64,000 nt of DNA from Eucommia ulmoides. Its lineage: Eukaryota; Streptophyta; Magnoliopsida; Garryales; Eucommiaceae. This document shows positions 1 to 14,420 of this stretch, piece after piece. A program made the position numbers and the translations under genes. The stretch is taken from assembly GCA_016647705.1 (NCBI GenBank), contig CM028336.1:13338880-13402879 (forward strand). Direction: 5' to 3'. How positions within the stretch are numbered: the stretch's first letter is position 1; every line of letters starts with the position of its first letter. The notes under the pieces are model-generated. The model was given only the letters and a program-made list of their open reading frames with translations, was not told the origin of the DNA and did no database searches.

Positions 1-1122
1 GAAAACAAAGTATGCAAATTAGATAAATCTCTTTATGGTTTGAAACAAGCACCTAAGCAATGGCATGAGAAATTTGATAATCTAGTCATTTCACATGGTT
101 TTAAAGTAAATGAAAGTGACAAATGCATTTACTATAAATCTGAAAATAATGTTTGCACCATTATATGTATTTATGTGGATGACTTGCTAATTTTTTGTTC
201 CAATATTCATGTTGTGAATAATGTAAAATCCATGCTATGTGCTAATTTCGATATGAAAGATCTTGGTGAAGCAAGCGTAATCCTTGGTATTAAAATAACT
301 AGGTCTAAACATGGAATTTCTTTGGATCAATCTCATTATATAGAGAAGATTATAAAGAAATACAATTATTTTGATTGTAAACCAGCATGTACTCCTTATG
401 ACCCTAGTGTGAAGTTGTTCAAGAACACCGGTGACGGTGTTAGACAAACTGAGTATGCGAGCATCATTGGCAGTCTCCGATATGCCACTGACTGCACTAG
501 GCCCGACATAGCGTATGCTGTGGGATTACTATGCAGGTTTACAAGTAGACCTAGTATTGAGCATTGGCATGCTATTGAGAGGATTATGAGATATCTAAAG
601 AGAACTATGAACCTTGGATTACATTATCAGAAGTTTCCCGCTGTTCTGGAAGGATATAGCGATGCTGATTGGAATACCCTTTCAGATGACTCCAAGGCAA
701 CTAGCGGCTATATATTTAGTATAGCTGGTGGAGCTGTTTCTTGGAAGTCTAAGAAACAGACTATTATGGCTCAATCTACCATGGAGTCTGAGATGATTGC
801 ACTAGCTTCGGCTAGCGAGGAAGCAGGGTGGTTAAGGAGCCTGCTTTCTGATACCCCTTTATGGGAGAGACCGATTCCAGCTGTCTTGATCCATTGTGAT
901 AGTACCGCGGCTATTGCAAAGATTCAGAACCGTTATTATAACGGAAAAAAGCGACAAATACGTCGCAAACACAGCACCATTAGAGAGTATATCTCTACAG
1001 GGGCTGTGAGAGTGGATCATGTACGGTCTGATGATAACTTAGCCGATCCTTTGACGAAAGGATTAGCTCGAGAAAAGGTTTACAAAACCTCGAAAGGAAT
1101 GGGACTCAAGCCCATAGATTGA
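1..1122 (+). CDS. Copia pol polyprotein, C-terminal part (reverse transcriptase and RNase H)
   Basis: The reading frame is open from base 1, so the CDS is 5'-partial; the start codon lies outside the window. It begins with the copia reverse-transcriptase block [12 protein letters not shown] and contains the catalytic YVDD box (about 170-182), followed by the [13 protein letters not shown] connection. RNase H follows, with all four expected acidic residues: the Asp in YSDADW (about 660), the Glu in STMESEM (about 785), the Asp in IHCDSTAAI (about 897) and the Asp in [11 protein letters not shown] (about 1040). The enzyme copies element RNA into DNA and removes the RNA strand inside virus-like particles. 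There is no stop or frameshift in 374 codons, unlike every other pol fragment in this window. Confidence 0.95.
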   Translation, partial: ENKVCKLDKSLYGLKQAPKQWHEKFDNLVISHGFKVNESDKCIYYKSENNVCTIICIYVDDLLIFCSNIHVVNNVKSMLCANFDMKDLGEASVILGIKITRSKHGISLDQSHYIEKIIKKYNYFDCKPACTPYDPSVKLFKNTGDGVRQTEYASIIGSLRYATDCTRPDIAYAVGLLCRFTSRPSIEHWHAIERIMRYLKRTMNLGLHYQKFPAVLEGYSDADWNTLSDDSKATSGYIFSIAGGAVSWKSKKQTIMAQSTMESEMIALASASEEAGWLRSLLSDTPLWERPIPAVLIHCDSTAAIAKIQNRYYNGKKRQIRRKHSTIREYISTGAVRVDHVRSDDNLADPLTKGLAREKVYKTSKGMGLKPID

Positions 1123-1665
1123 CGAGTCACTTATGAGGGAAACCCAACCTATAGACTGGAGATCCCAAGAAATAGGTTCAAAGGGTAATAACAACTCATG
1201 AAGTGATATGAGAAAAATCATGCTATAAAATTGAGTTCTATTTCATAAATGTGTTGTTTGAAGCATGATATCTTGAAGCGATAGAAGGTTGAGTTTTTAT
1301 TAACTCTTAATGAGATCTATACTCTATATTTGAGTAGAGTACCTAGCTACAAGAGTACTCTTGATAGATTCACCTATGTGAATGTGGAAGTGTGGCCACT
1401 TCCTATGGAATTTTGGGCAAAATTCTCTAGAGCATTCACTATACTGGGATACACGTGCATGGCCGTAAAGCACGGGCTTTTGGACTACACCCTGATAGGG
1501 TTGTGTGTGTGATGTTGTTAGAGATAGAGTTCAAAACTACGAGTTACTCTAGTATAATCTAAAGCATCTTCACTATGTAAAGGTTCAAGTCGATAGACAC
1601 CTTTTCTTATACACAATCTTATATTGAATTATACTGCTCGATGAAAAAATTGTTTTTAAAAATTC
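1123..1665 (+). other. Copia 3' untranslated region
   Basis: This non-coding stretch lies between the pol stop and the polypurine tract. It opens with a conserved-looking GAGGGAAACCCAACC-type segment that I recognise generally from plant copia 3' ends. The short open frame at 1330-1512 has no recognisable motif and I do not regard it as a gene. Confidence 0.7.
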
Positions 1666-1675
1666 AAGTGGGGGA
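1666..1675 (+). other. Polypurine tract (plus-strand primer)
   Basis: AAGTGGGGGA lies one base before the TG that opens the LTR, which is the normal position for the RNase H-resistant primer of plus-strand DNA synthesis. Confidence 0.85.
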
Positions 1676-1676
1676 T

Positions 1677-2690
1677 TGTTGAAACAAATGAATTTTAATT
1701 TAATTTTTTGAATAGAAAGTGCCAAATGTGTATAAATGGTTTTTTCCTCAAAACCTTTTGTCCCACATTGGTTGGGAGAGAAAAAATTAAAGTGGATATC
1801 TAGGGGTATGTGAGACACTTAGGGTGTGCCCCAAGGGGTACCCACATTTTGTGGAGGGGAGAGGAGTTACATCCCTATCGGTTTACCGCACACGCGCGCG
1901 CGCCGCCGCCGCCGTCCGTCCGGCCGTGCCGAGCCGAGTCGCGTCGCGTCGCGTCGCGCGTGTGATGAGGTGGCACTTATTTATTTTTTTGAGAAAAAAA
2001 ATAGTTTAATTAAAAAAAATAATAATAAACAAACAAAACATTTTTTTTTTTTGGAACCGTTGGAGATAAAAAAAAAATAAAAAAAAATAAAACATTTTTT
2101 AATATTTGAAACGTTTTCAAACGTTTTGAAACGTTTTTGAATAAATTCTTTAAAAATGTTTTTATTTATTTAATTTCGGTATTAATTCAAACGTTTTTTT
2201 TTATTTTTATTCTCCTATAAATAGTGGTCATTTTTCAGAACAAATATAGAACAAAAAACAGTGTTTTCTGTTTCTGCTCCCAGTTCCGTTTCTGGTTCTG
2301 CTCCCAGTTCTGTTTCTGTTTCTGTTCCGGAATCTTTTTCTGTTTAAGCTTCTGTTTCTGTTTCTGTTCCGAAACAATTTTTTTTGATCTTCCGGAATTG
2401 ATCCGATTTGTTCCGGTACTGTTTTGTCAGTCCTATTTTGGTTTCCGAGCAGTTTGTTCGTTTTGCGAACAGTGTGTGGGGGTGTTTGGTATTCAGGACT
2501 TCTACAGTGCAAAGAACGTCCTAGACAGAGGAGAATTCTGGGCTGTTTTATCCTGGGGACGACGGGGCTGATACACTGCTTGCACGTTCTTGGGCAGAGC
2601 CGCGAAACGTCTTAAAGAGAGCGACGTAGTCCGCGACTCATCCCAAGAAATTTTGGTAAACTCGTTCTTTACTTATTTTCTGCAACAACA
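1677..2690 (+). repeat. Copia 3' LTR (about 1014 bp)
   Basis: It starts TGTTG right after the polypurine tract and ends CAACA, a short terminal inverted repeat. The exact 3' end could be 2687 or 2690 because CAACAACA is ambiguous. Inside are a GC- and CpG-rich block (about 1886-1963), poly-A/T tracts, a TATA box (2216-2223) and an imperfect GTTTCT-rich stretch just downstream (about 2258-2370). Open frames inside this LTR are low-complexity translations, not genes. Confidence 0.88.
2216..2223 (+). promoter_or_regulatory. LTR promoter TATA box
   Basis: TATAAATA preceded by TCTCC sits mid-LTR, the expected place for the U3/R boundary. Transcription would begin about 30 bases downstream, near the pyrimidine-rich repeats. 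Confidence 0.65.
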
Positions 2691-3688
2691 AATCTCACCA
2701 AAACAAAAGAGTTTGACTATGGTGTTCTTGACAAAATCAAGGATGTTATTCACAAACTATTGTATGATTCATGTTTTTTTTTTTAATAAATAAAATCAAA
2801 TAAAATTAGTTCATTTTGCACAAATGAACTACAAGCTAACTTGATTCTCAATGAGCCAAGATACGTAGGCAACTCACGTACGGCTTCGGTCACCTATTTA
2901 AATAAAAACCAGTTCATCTTTAAACAAGTTAGAACTACATGTTGACCTAATTCCCTGTGTTTACCTCGATATGTAGGCAAGTTTTATAAGTTTCGGTCTT
3001 TAAAAAATACGAAAGCATTTTCATTTCATATATCATGCATGTTGGAACTACATGTCGAGTTGGTTCCTTGTGAAAACAGGGATATGTAGGAAACTTTTAT
3101 AAGGTTTGGTCGTTAGGAAAATAAAAACAATATTTTTATTTCTTATATACTATTATTGGGTTGTCATTTCCAATTTAGTTGTAGTATTTATTTGCTTTCA
3201 TTACACCATATCAAAAATGCATTAAAAAAAAAACCTTAAAAAATGGAATTATTTTGTCAAAGCAAATCGAAGAAAATTACTTGGATCTTGTTTAAAAGTG
3301 AATATTTATTTAGATTGGGGTACCATTTTCGGACGGGTGTCTTGGGGTGCATAAAACCTTTCCCAAATATATTCTACTCCCGAACCTAAAGAAATCTCTA
3401 GTACAAGACCTTTACAAGTCAAAACACGGGCCATTTCAAAACAAAAAATGAATTTCTAAAATTTCGGTGACCTAACACACCATTTAAACCATGTTAGGCG
3501 GTGACTTTGTGTTTTAACTCAAATCCCAGCCCAAGACGTTTTGAAAACCAACGCCTAGAAAAGTCCTTGAAAACCATATTCAAAATGAATGGATTTCGAG
3601 GATTTCGAGAGAGAGGAATGACAACTTGTTTTCCTCTTCTTCCCGATCTCTACATTCTCTTACTTTTAAAACAAAATCCGGGGTTGGC
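2691..3688 (+). repeat. Ty3/gypsy-like LTR fragment (copy 1)
   Basis: This segment matches 17.9-18.9 kb in order and wording: TTCTTGACAAAATCAA near 2730 and 17917, the ACGGGTGTCTTG(A/G)GGTGC block near 3335 and 18525, and CGCCTAGAAAAGTCCTTGAA near 3552 with its counterpart near 18760. Both copies end in a GGGGT context. Positions 2820-3110 also hold three copies of the GATACGTAGGCA motif that makes up the array at 11-15 kb. By general knowledge this resembles the end of a Tat/Ogre-type gypsy LTR. It has no coding capacity. Confidence 0.65.
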
Positions 3689-4590
3689 CACTTCTTTGGC
3701 TCAGGACAATCAGATTGAAAGTGACTGGTTTTATGATAGTTGTAGCATTCAATATTATTCATATTAAAATTTTTCTTTCCTCGGAATGTTCGTCAGGTCA
3801 TCTTTCTGAAATGGTTGATGAGAAGCATCACATCCTTTTCTTGTTCACTACCAAGACTTATGTCGTCAATGTCATCATTCCCTTCATTTTTTTTAGCTTT
3901 CAGTGCCAAAAATTTTGTTTTTATGCTTCCTAATTCATCCTCGTATCCACGAATAGCTGACTCATACGTCATTAGGTTACTAATGAGTTCATTGAGCGTA
4001 TATTTAGTGAGATCCTTAGCTTCCTCGATCGCTATTACTTTTGGTTCCTATACTTTGGTTAATGATCTCAAAATCTTTTGTACTTTGTCCTGCATGGAAT
4101 ACGGCTTTCCAAGTACTACAAGACTATTGCAGATATTGGTGAATCTAGTGTACATCTTCGGAATAGTTTTTGCATCACCCATTTTGACCAGTTCAAACTA
4201 ATAGACCAATGTTTTGATTTTGGACTGTTTCACTTGATTTGTTCCCTCATGTGTGATCTGCAATGTATCACACTTTTGTTTCGCCGATTCGCAACCTATA
4301 ACCCTATTATACTCATCTGTATTTAAAGAACAAAACAAAAGGTTTATAACTTAAGCATTAATAGATAAATTTTGTTTATCCATCGAATCCATTTGTTCTT
4401 TCTTTTTAACCACTCCATTTTCTTTAGGAATATAAGGACCATCATCTATGACTAGCCAAGCCTCATAGTTGGTGGCTTGTAAGAAAACAATCATTCTGTC
4501 TTTCCGGAATACATAATTATCACCTGTAAATAAAAGAGGACGATGCATAAATTGTCCTTCATCGAGAGTGCTTATGAGGGGTACCATGTG
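3689..4590 (-). pseudogene. Copia gag remnant (UBN2-type) with damaged zinc knuckle
   Basis: Read on the minus strand from about 4587, the gag N-terminus is recognisable by HRPLLFTGDNY, RKDRMIVFLQATNYEAW and IDDGPYIPK, the usual opening of plant copia gag proteins, which bind genomic RNA and build the particle. After about 4350 the frame is broken. The zinc-knuckle region is seen at 3690-3762 as CYNYHKTSHFQSDC; the second Cys of the CX2CX4HX4C motif is Tyr. The coding similarity then stops and the sequence runs into the gypsy-like LTR on the other strand. No protease or pol follows, so the element is truncated. Confidence 0.8.
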
Positions 4591-4632
4591 ATATTTTTAG
4601 CTAGGATTTTAAGCCTATCGAGCTAAACCAAC

Positions 4633-4643
4633 TCTGGTACCAA
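4633..4643 (-). other. Primer binding site of minus-strand copia element
   Basis: On the minus strand TGGTACCAGAG occurs five bases after the LTR end. It is one base away from the standard initiator-tRNA-Met complement TGGTATCAGAG used by plant copia elements. Its position between LTR and gag supports the assignment. Confidence 0.8.
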
Positions 4644-4647
4644 TTAT

Positions 4648-6740
4648 TGGTCCAAACATCTACTCAAGAGGGAGGGTGAATTGGGTAGTGACAAACATTT
4701 AAACAATTAATTTAAATGCAAGTTATCAATTTTTCTAATTAATTATTATCTTGTTCAAGCAGCGGAAATGTATTTAACTAAGTGCATGCCCAAATAATTA
4801 GAAATATAATAATGAAACACACAACGATTTATCTTAGTTCGGCAAGCCACTCTTACTTACGTCTAGTCCCCCGAGCTCCACAGAGATTTCACAATCCACT
4901 AACCATTTGATTCCTTTCCTAAGTAGAAACCAAACTCTTATAATCCTAATTCTTTTCGCAGGCTCAGAATCAACCTTTACACTCTCACACTATTACACTT
5001 ATCTTATTTACAGGCTTTCGAAGAACCTTATCTCACTCCAATTCTATTATAGAAGAATCAAGACCTAAAAGTTTAAAAGGCTAAAGATTAATTTAATCTT
5101 TTCACAGGCTATATATCAAACCTTAATCTTTTTTCAGACTAAAAATTAAACTCCAACTACTTTGCTTAGACACTGCCCCAAATATGTCTAATCCACTCAA
5201 ATTCATAAATACAAAAAATTCACAAGTTTCTTCTCATTGGAGCTTCTACCACCTCAAAATATTTATGCTGAATTAATGTCCCGAATACCACGTGATAAAA
5301 TCTATGTGAGACACAAATTTCATTTAAACAATTTAAAGCACAGAAAGTAAATAATGAGATTTCACAAATAAAAATTGTTTTAAAATATTTTCATGATATT
5401 AGATTTGAAAATGTTTTTTCTAAAACAATTAATCCAAGTAATCAAACCAATAATCTAAGAAATCAAATTGATTAAATTGGAAAGATCTCACTGATATTTC
5501 TTGAAAACGATTACGATAACTTAGTGAAAAACACAGACCAATGACTAAAACTTTTTCGCGCTTCGATCAAGAACTCTTTCGATAATACTCTCTTATAAAT
5601 TTCTCAGCAGAATATTCTCTCTTATAATAGCAAAAGTTGAATGTTCTTGATTAATTAATTTGAAAAACGCATTTCTATATATAGACCTTTAACTAGACCT
5701 CCAATGGCTAGTTTTCAAATTACAAAACCTTAAATGACTCCTTAATACCCCATATATCATATACTATCAAAATAGGTATATTTCATTTAAGAAATACTTT
5801 TAGAAAAGCTCAATTTGGTCCTCAAAACTTTTTATATTCAAAAATATTAAAGATAGTAAGTAGTTTTACCAATTCAATTAAAAGAACAATTTAATATGTG
5901 GATAAAAAAATAGGAAATTAGTAATATATGATATATATATATATATATATATATAATAGTAAAATACCCAAATCCCTAAAAGGTCTTTAAAAATCGTTCA
6001 AAACACTATAATTTAGCTCAAAAACCGAAACAGTCAACTGTTGACTGTCTGACCCGATCAGTTGACCGAAACATACGTCGATCGACCACCCCTACAATGG
6101 TCAACTTTCTGAGAGTGCAACGGTCGATTGACCAAATTGCCCAGTGAGTTTTTCCTTTTTTTTTCTATGTTTCGACTACATGATTTCCTAATCGATCGAC
6201 CCATATCGTATGTTGGCCAAATTGGCCAGTAGGGTCACCAATTTAACTCTCTTAAGCTATTGTTTTTATTAGTTGACCGACCTATTTCGTCAGTTGACTG
6301 AATTGACCAAAAAACACATTATTTTATGTGCTAAAATCATTTTTTCAGTTAAACTCCTTACCAAAAATATTTTTATGATTTAACACTTCATAAAAACTAT
6401 TTTAGGACCTTAAACTTATCACTTCTTACTATAATGTATATAAGATTACTCATTTTAAAGTGTCGTGGGTGATTCTAATTCAGGTTGTATTAAGAGCATA
6501 AATGTGATGAGTTGTTTTCACCTAAATGTCTTCAATGCTCTGAAAATATTCATTATCTTCATCTTGCGCCCGTCTTGAATTCCTTAGATTCTTCAATAAT
6601 TGCTTTATGAATTTTTCAATGATTAATTTTTTTTTTTCTCATTTCAATCTATGGAACTTTTAATCTGAAACCACTCAATAAAACAATTAGTTCCATATAA
6701 CATCAACTTTTAATTATTCATCAAAACATTAGGTTCAACA
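4648..6740 (-). repeat. Copia 5' LTR, minus strand (about 2.1 kb)
   Basis: Read on the minus strand, the LTR begins TGTTGAACCTAATG (plus-strand end 6740) and ends GGACCA at 4648, giving TG...CA ends. A recognisable U5-like block (TTCGGCAAGCCACTC on the plus strand near 4838) and several GTTGACC/GTCGATCGACC-like motifs at about 6030-6310 fit a long-LTR copia family. An AT microsatellite lies inside at 5931-5955. The matching 3' LTR is not in the window. Confidence 0.78.
5931..5955. repeat. (AT)n microsatellite
   Basis: About 12 uninterrupted AT units inside the minus-strand copia LTR. Confidence 0.95.
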
Positions 6741-9113
<2,373 letters not shown>

Positions 9114-9370
9114 GATTAGTCTCAGAAAGTTTTTAAATACAGAGTAGTCATAAGAAGGCAATCGGGTGAATCACACTGTCTATAAAATTTGAGTATTAAG
9201 TCGTAGGGGTGTCTCTACACCTAGTGACTTGGTCCAACTGGACCGGGATCACCACCCAAAGCTTGCTATAGGGATTATGTAGGAAGTGTGAATCCCTAGT
9301 TGCTAGAGTGAAAATGAAAAAAAAAAATGATTATCTCAATACTGCCAAGATAAACTAGCATTTGTTAGAC

Positions 9371-9614
9371 ATCATTAACTAACAATTGCTTCTCTATTAT
9401 TTATTTTCTCCCTCCTTTGAGCCATCTTGGGAATACCCATTCTAGTTGCCTTCAGTTCAAGATGTAAAAGATAAATCGGAACCGCTGGAGATATCATTAA
9501 CTAACAATTGCTTCTCTATTATTTATTTTCTCCCTCCTTTGAGCCATATTGGGAATACCCATTCTAGTTGCCTTCAGTTCAAGATGTAAAAGATAAATCG
9601 GAACTGCTGGAGAA
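9371..9614. repeat. Near-perfect tandem duplication, 2 x 122 bp
   Basis: Two adjacent copies begin ATCATTAACTAACAATTGC at 9371 and 9493. They differ at only a few bases (for example CCATCTTGGG versus CCATATTGGG, and GAACCGCTGG versus GAACTGCTGG), so the duplication is recent. Confidence 0.93.
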
Positions 9615-11079
9615 ACCTCGGGTAGCATACAAGGTTGTAGGTAATCTCGCTAACAATATCATAAATGACCAATTATCAGAACTTGATGGAATTGATCTAG
9701 ACAACCTCTTTAAACTAATAACTACAGATATTAGGTCTAAATTACTATTAAAATCATGTTTATCATAATCTAGATTAATCCAATGTAAAAATCACGACAA
9801 TCAAGGATGTGATTGAATGTTCGAATATGATTGCTTGAGCATACTGTAGCCATAATAATCTTGGATAAAAGTGAAAGGGAAATATACATAACACGTATAC
9901 GTTTAATGCCTAAAACATTATAAATAAACAAGGGAAAGTAGAGGAAAAGGAAGAGAAGACGCCTTGTCAAGTAAGCCCTTCACTCGAACCCTCTCTCAAA
10001 GCTTATCAAAAAGTCATTCAAAGCCAAACTCAGACAGTTAGCGATCTCCATCACAAGACAGATTTTCTCATTCCAGGACATCATAAGCTCAACTACGGTG
10101 TTACCCTCCACCATTCCTGGCCAACTATTCTATCCTGTAACAAAAGTTGTACATAACTTTCTTGAAGGGCAATCTCAATTCTAGGCCCGAATTTTAGTTA
10201 CAACAAAAGTAGGAGCAAAGGACCTAAAAGCCTCTCAGAATCACCGGTCAACCTTCCATATTAGAGACAATATGAAAACACCCAAGGAAAATGGCTCATA
10301 GCAAAAGATACCTATTGCAAAAAAAAAAAAAAATGTTTTGGTATCTCCAAGTAAACCTTGCATTCCCTAGGAAAATATTCTAGGTAGAAATCATAAATCA
10401 TTATGTTTAAGCTCGTATCATTAAAAATGAAAGGAAAATGAAAAAAAAAATACATTTATTTACACAAGTGTCATAATGCAATGCCATCATGTAGATCTTG
10501 CATTTCCTAGACATCTTTCTTACAAAGTCACAATACACACACCAGTACCCAAATACTACTCAAGCACCATGCATCACGTTTCACTTAGGCATGCATAACT
10601 TTCATACACATGATCGATGTCATCATATTTTACAAGAACCGTGGTATCTTGCATATCATTTTGTTTCAATAGGCTATCATTAACATAACACTTTCACCCA
10701 TACACTATTTGGAAGCTCTAGTATGCTAACAGACAATCCTCGAGCATATAACGCGATCAATTACTTCACCAGGTACCATACCATTGTCCATCTCCAATAG
10801 TGGCCTCAACCAGCTCAGATGTTAGACAAGGAGTCAACCTCACATAAATTGAGTCTTGATAATAGACCTTACCCATTCTTGAAAAGCGTCAGCGTGTAGC
10901 ATAATGATATTAGAAAAGTAACCTTGCCAATATCCTCTTGAGTGATGAATTTTAAGTACCAATCAAGTGCTCTAAGCACCAGGGCCTCCAGTAGTAAACC
11001 AACAATCAGGACAATGATCGATCTTGCCTAGCTAATGTTCAGGCAAGAGAATCTATCTATTATGCTGGAGCAGATTGTT
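9615..11079. other. Unassigned intergenic region
   Basis: No supported gene. Short open frames at 9770-9970 and 10498-10683 have no recognised motif. The stretch leads into the repeat array starting near 11080 and may be part of the same large retroelement. Confidence 0.4.
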
Positions 11080-11944
11080 GCCAATGAACGTAGCTATCTT
11101 TACCTATGCCAAGTATGACTCTTAAAATCAATTTGTTGTTCGGAACTACGTTACGAACTGATCCTAGGTAACTCGTCAAGGTACGTAAGAAACCCAAGCA
11201 GGTCCAGTCTGTAAAAATCCTTCGACCTTATTTGGAAATCCATTTTCACTCTCTTTGTTATTCAAACAACAAGGGATGCTTGTGCAAGAACTACACTAGA
11301 CCTGATCTTTCACAACGTGACAAGGTACATAAGAAACCTACTAAGGTTCGGTCATCCAATTGTAGAAACCACATCCATGGGCTTGGGCATTCAAAACACA
11401 AATACTCAAAGTAATAACCAAATTAGAAGGAAGAGATTCACCATCCAAATTCCAACCATTAATCTACGAGACTTCGTATCACAGGTAAATCATTCCACAA
11501 ATTTTATCTATAACTTAATAACAAATTAAATAGCCTGGGTGTTGCACTTATGGGAAAATTCTACAATTAATTTCCCATTTCGAAAATTCTTTTCCATCAC
11601 ACCTGATAATACGCCAGCGAGCGTGTTTAGGGATTCACCACATTCATTCTGAATTCATTTTGAATTCATTCTCTAACAATAGGGAGACGAACCGACTTAA
11701 CTTTTCTTTCAGTGGCTAATCAGTCTTCTCCCCATCTAGCAAGCTGGGGCATATTTTATACTGGTTACGTTCTTAGTTTCACGATAGGAGGTGTCGGATT
11801 TGATTCTTCACCAAACTTATCCATTTTTTGCCCCAATCAGAGATTGAGGCACATTTCATCATGTCCATGATTTCTGTGTGAGAATCCATGTTCATTTTTG
11901 TCCTGGGTCAAAGATTGAGATGCCTTGACAAGTATAATCATCAT

Positions 11945-14420
11945 AAAATAGGAGTGAACAACATTTCGACCTGATTCTCTACAAAGACCAGGATACGTAG
12001 GCAACCCCATACGAGTTCAATCGTCTATTTAAATAAAATCATCTCAAGGCTGAACTATGTTTCGACCTAATTCTTGACTTAGAAAATTAGGATATATAGG
12101 CAACCTTTACAAGTTTAGTCATCAAGTTAAAAATGGAATCATTGCCCCGACCTACGTTTTGATCTAATTCCTAGTAATGACCAAGATACGTAGACAACCC
12201 AGGTGGGTTTTAGTCATCTAATCAAATGAAACGGTCATTGTACAAAACATTGATATGATATGATTTCTAAATTAAAATACTTAAGCAACCAACATGGTTT
12301 CAAGTCTCAGTCGAACATAAAAAATTACACACTTAATTTGGGATGCGTGGGCAGCCCATGTGGGATACGTCACTTAGTTTGGGATATGTGGGTAGCCCAT
12401 GTGGGTTCTGTCACATTTTATCGAACGCCCAGGACTTATTCATTCACCCTAGCTAGGGCAGGGGCACATTATATCAGGTTTCTCCTTTGCGATTACTTGA
12501 TTAGGATTCTCCCCATCTTGGGCTAGAGAAAATTTAAGAATTGTGATTCATATTCCTTGAAAAATAAATACCACTAAGTCCCAGTCTCCGACTAGGGCAC
12601 ATTTTATCAAAGGTACCTTCCTACGAGAAGTTTTCTATTACTCTTCGGCAGTTACAGGTAGGATGTTGCCGTGAAACTCCATTGAGTGTTGGGTTTTCCC
12701 AAGGGTTTCTCAACTGAGAATCCTCTCAGTCATTTTCAATTTTGCATTGAGATGACGGCCCCAGAATCGGTTTCTCTAATCAAAAACCATTTTAACCCAA
12801 TATTGATTTACTTTACATGTTAGAACTATACCTAACTTGATTCTTAGCCATCCTAAGATATGTAGGAAAAATCCCGATGGGTTCGGTCAATTAATGTTAA
12901 CATAAATAAATAAATGTTTAATTTTTCGTTTACATAAATAAATAAATGGATCTTTGTGAAAACTTTGGTGAGAACCATCGTTTGTCAGCGTCAGTCTCAG
13001 ATTGAGAAGACACCCTCGGAATTAGTTTCTCTAACTCAGAACCTTTTCACCCAATCCTGATTTACTTTACTTGTTAGAATTACATTTGACCTAATTCTTA
13101 GCTATCCTAAGATATATAGGAAAACCCCAGTTTGGGTTCGATCAAAACCATTTTCGAACTACATTTGGCCTAATTCTTAGTTATCTTGAGATATGTAGGA
13201 AAACCCCAGTTTGGGTTCGATCAAAACCATTTTCGAACTACATTTGGCCTAATTCTTAGTTATCTTGAGATATGTAGAATCATCATAAAATAGGAGTGAA
13301 CTATTTTTTGACTTGATTCCTAGAAAAGACTAGGATACATAGGTAACCCCATAAGGGTTCGATCGTCTGCTTCAATAAAATCATCTCGGGTTGAACTACG
13401 TTTCAACCTAATTCCCTATGAAAATAGGGATACGTAGGCAATCTTTCCCGGTTTGGTCATCAAGTTAAAAATATAATCATCTCTCTGAACTACGTTTTGA
13501 CCTAATAAAACGTAGACAACCCAGGTGGGTTTCTGTCGTCTAATCAAACAAAATGGTCATTGTCCGAAACAACTACTTGACATGATTTCTAAAATAAAAT
13601 ACATAAGCAACCCACGAGATTTCAGTCTCATTTCAACAATTAAAAATTACACACTTAGTTCAAGATACGTAGGCAGCTCATGTGGGTTATGTCACATTTC
13701 TCGAATGCCCATGACTTATTCCTTTGCCCCAGCTAGGGCTGGGAGGTTTATTCGTCAAGATTCCTTGATTAGGATTCGCCCCAACTTAGGTTAGGACAAA
13801 CTTAAGAATTGTGATTCATATCCCTGAGAAATATATACCATCGAGCCCTAGCCTTCGACTGGGGCACGTTTTATCCAAGGTAACTTCTTATGATAAGTTT
13901 TCAAGTCCTCATCGGCAATCCCAAGTGGGATGTGGCTGTGAAACTCCACTAAGTGTCGAGTTTCTCTAAGGTTTTCTCAGTTGAGAATCCTCTCAGTTAC
14001 CTTCAATCTTGGATTAAGAGGACGACCCCAGAATCGATTTCTCTAACCAAGAACCTTTTCCACCCAATAATTATTTACTTTAATTATTAGATCTACATTT
14101 CACCTGATTCATTACTATCCTAAGATATGCAGAAAAAACCTTACGAGTTCGGTCAAAACCATCCCTAAACTACGTTTTAACCTAATTCTTGGCTATCCTA
14201 AGATACATAGGCACCCTGATTGGGTTTGGTCAATTAATGTTTAAATAAATAAATGTTTAATTTTTTGTTTACAATCAATAAATGAGGGGATCTTGGTGAA
14301 AACTTTGGTGAGAACCATCGTTTATCAGCTTTAGTCTCAGATTGAGAAGACACCCCCGGAATCGATTTTTCTAACCCAGAACCTTTCCACCCAATCTTGA
14401 TTTACTTTACTTGTTAGAAC
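11945..14420 (+). repeat. Higher-order duplication of about 1.3 kb inside the array
   Basis: Landmarks recur in the same order at an offset of about 1.27-1.34 kb: AAAATAGGAGTGAAC at about 11945 and 13287; GTGAAACTCCA(T/C) at about 12671 and 13938; GAGAATCCTCTCAGT at about 12715 and 13984; and GGTGAGAACCATCGTTT at about 12968 and 14307. A multi-motif block was therefore duplicated as a whole. Confidence 0.8.
13121..13277 (+). repeat. Exact 79-bp tandem duplication
   Basis: The unit starting AAAACCCCAGTTTGGGTTCG at 13121 is repeated at 13200 with essentially perfect identity, while neighbouring units of the array are strongly diverged. Confidence 0.92.

Larger units (their letters stand above)
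1..2690 (+). mobile_element. Ty1/copia retrotransposon, 3' portion
   Basis: The window opens inside the pol gene of a copia element and contains its 3' end: reverse transcriptase/RNase H to the stop at 1122, a 3' untranslated stretch (1123-1665), a polypurine tract and one complete LTR. The 5' part lies outside the window, so the two LTRs cannot be compared for age. The coding part is unbroken, suggesting a fairly recent insertion. The sequence just beyond the LTR resembles a gypsy-like LTR also present near 17.9 kb, so this element probably inserted into one. Confidence 0.93.

Noticed and set aside
2224-2615. Overlapping open frames on both strands (Cys/Phe-rich and Asn/Arg-rich)
   Set aside because: They translate the GTTTCT-rich repeat of the copia LTR and have no conserved motif.
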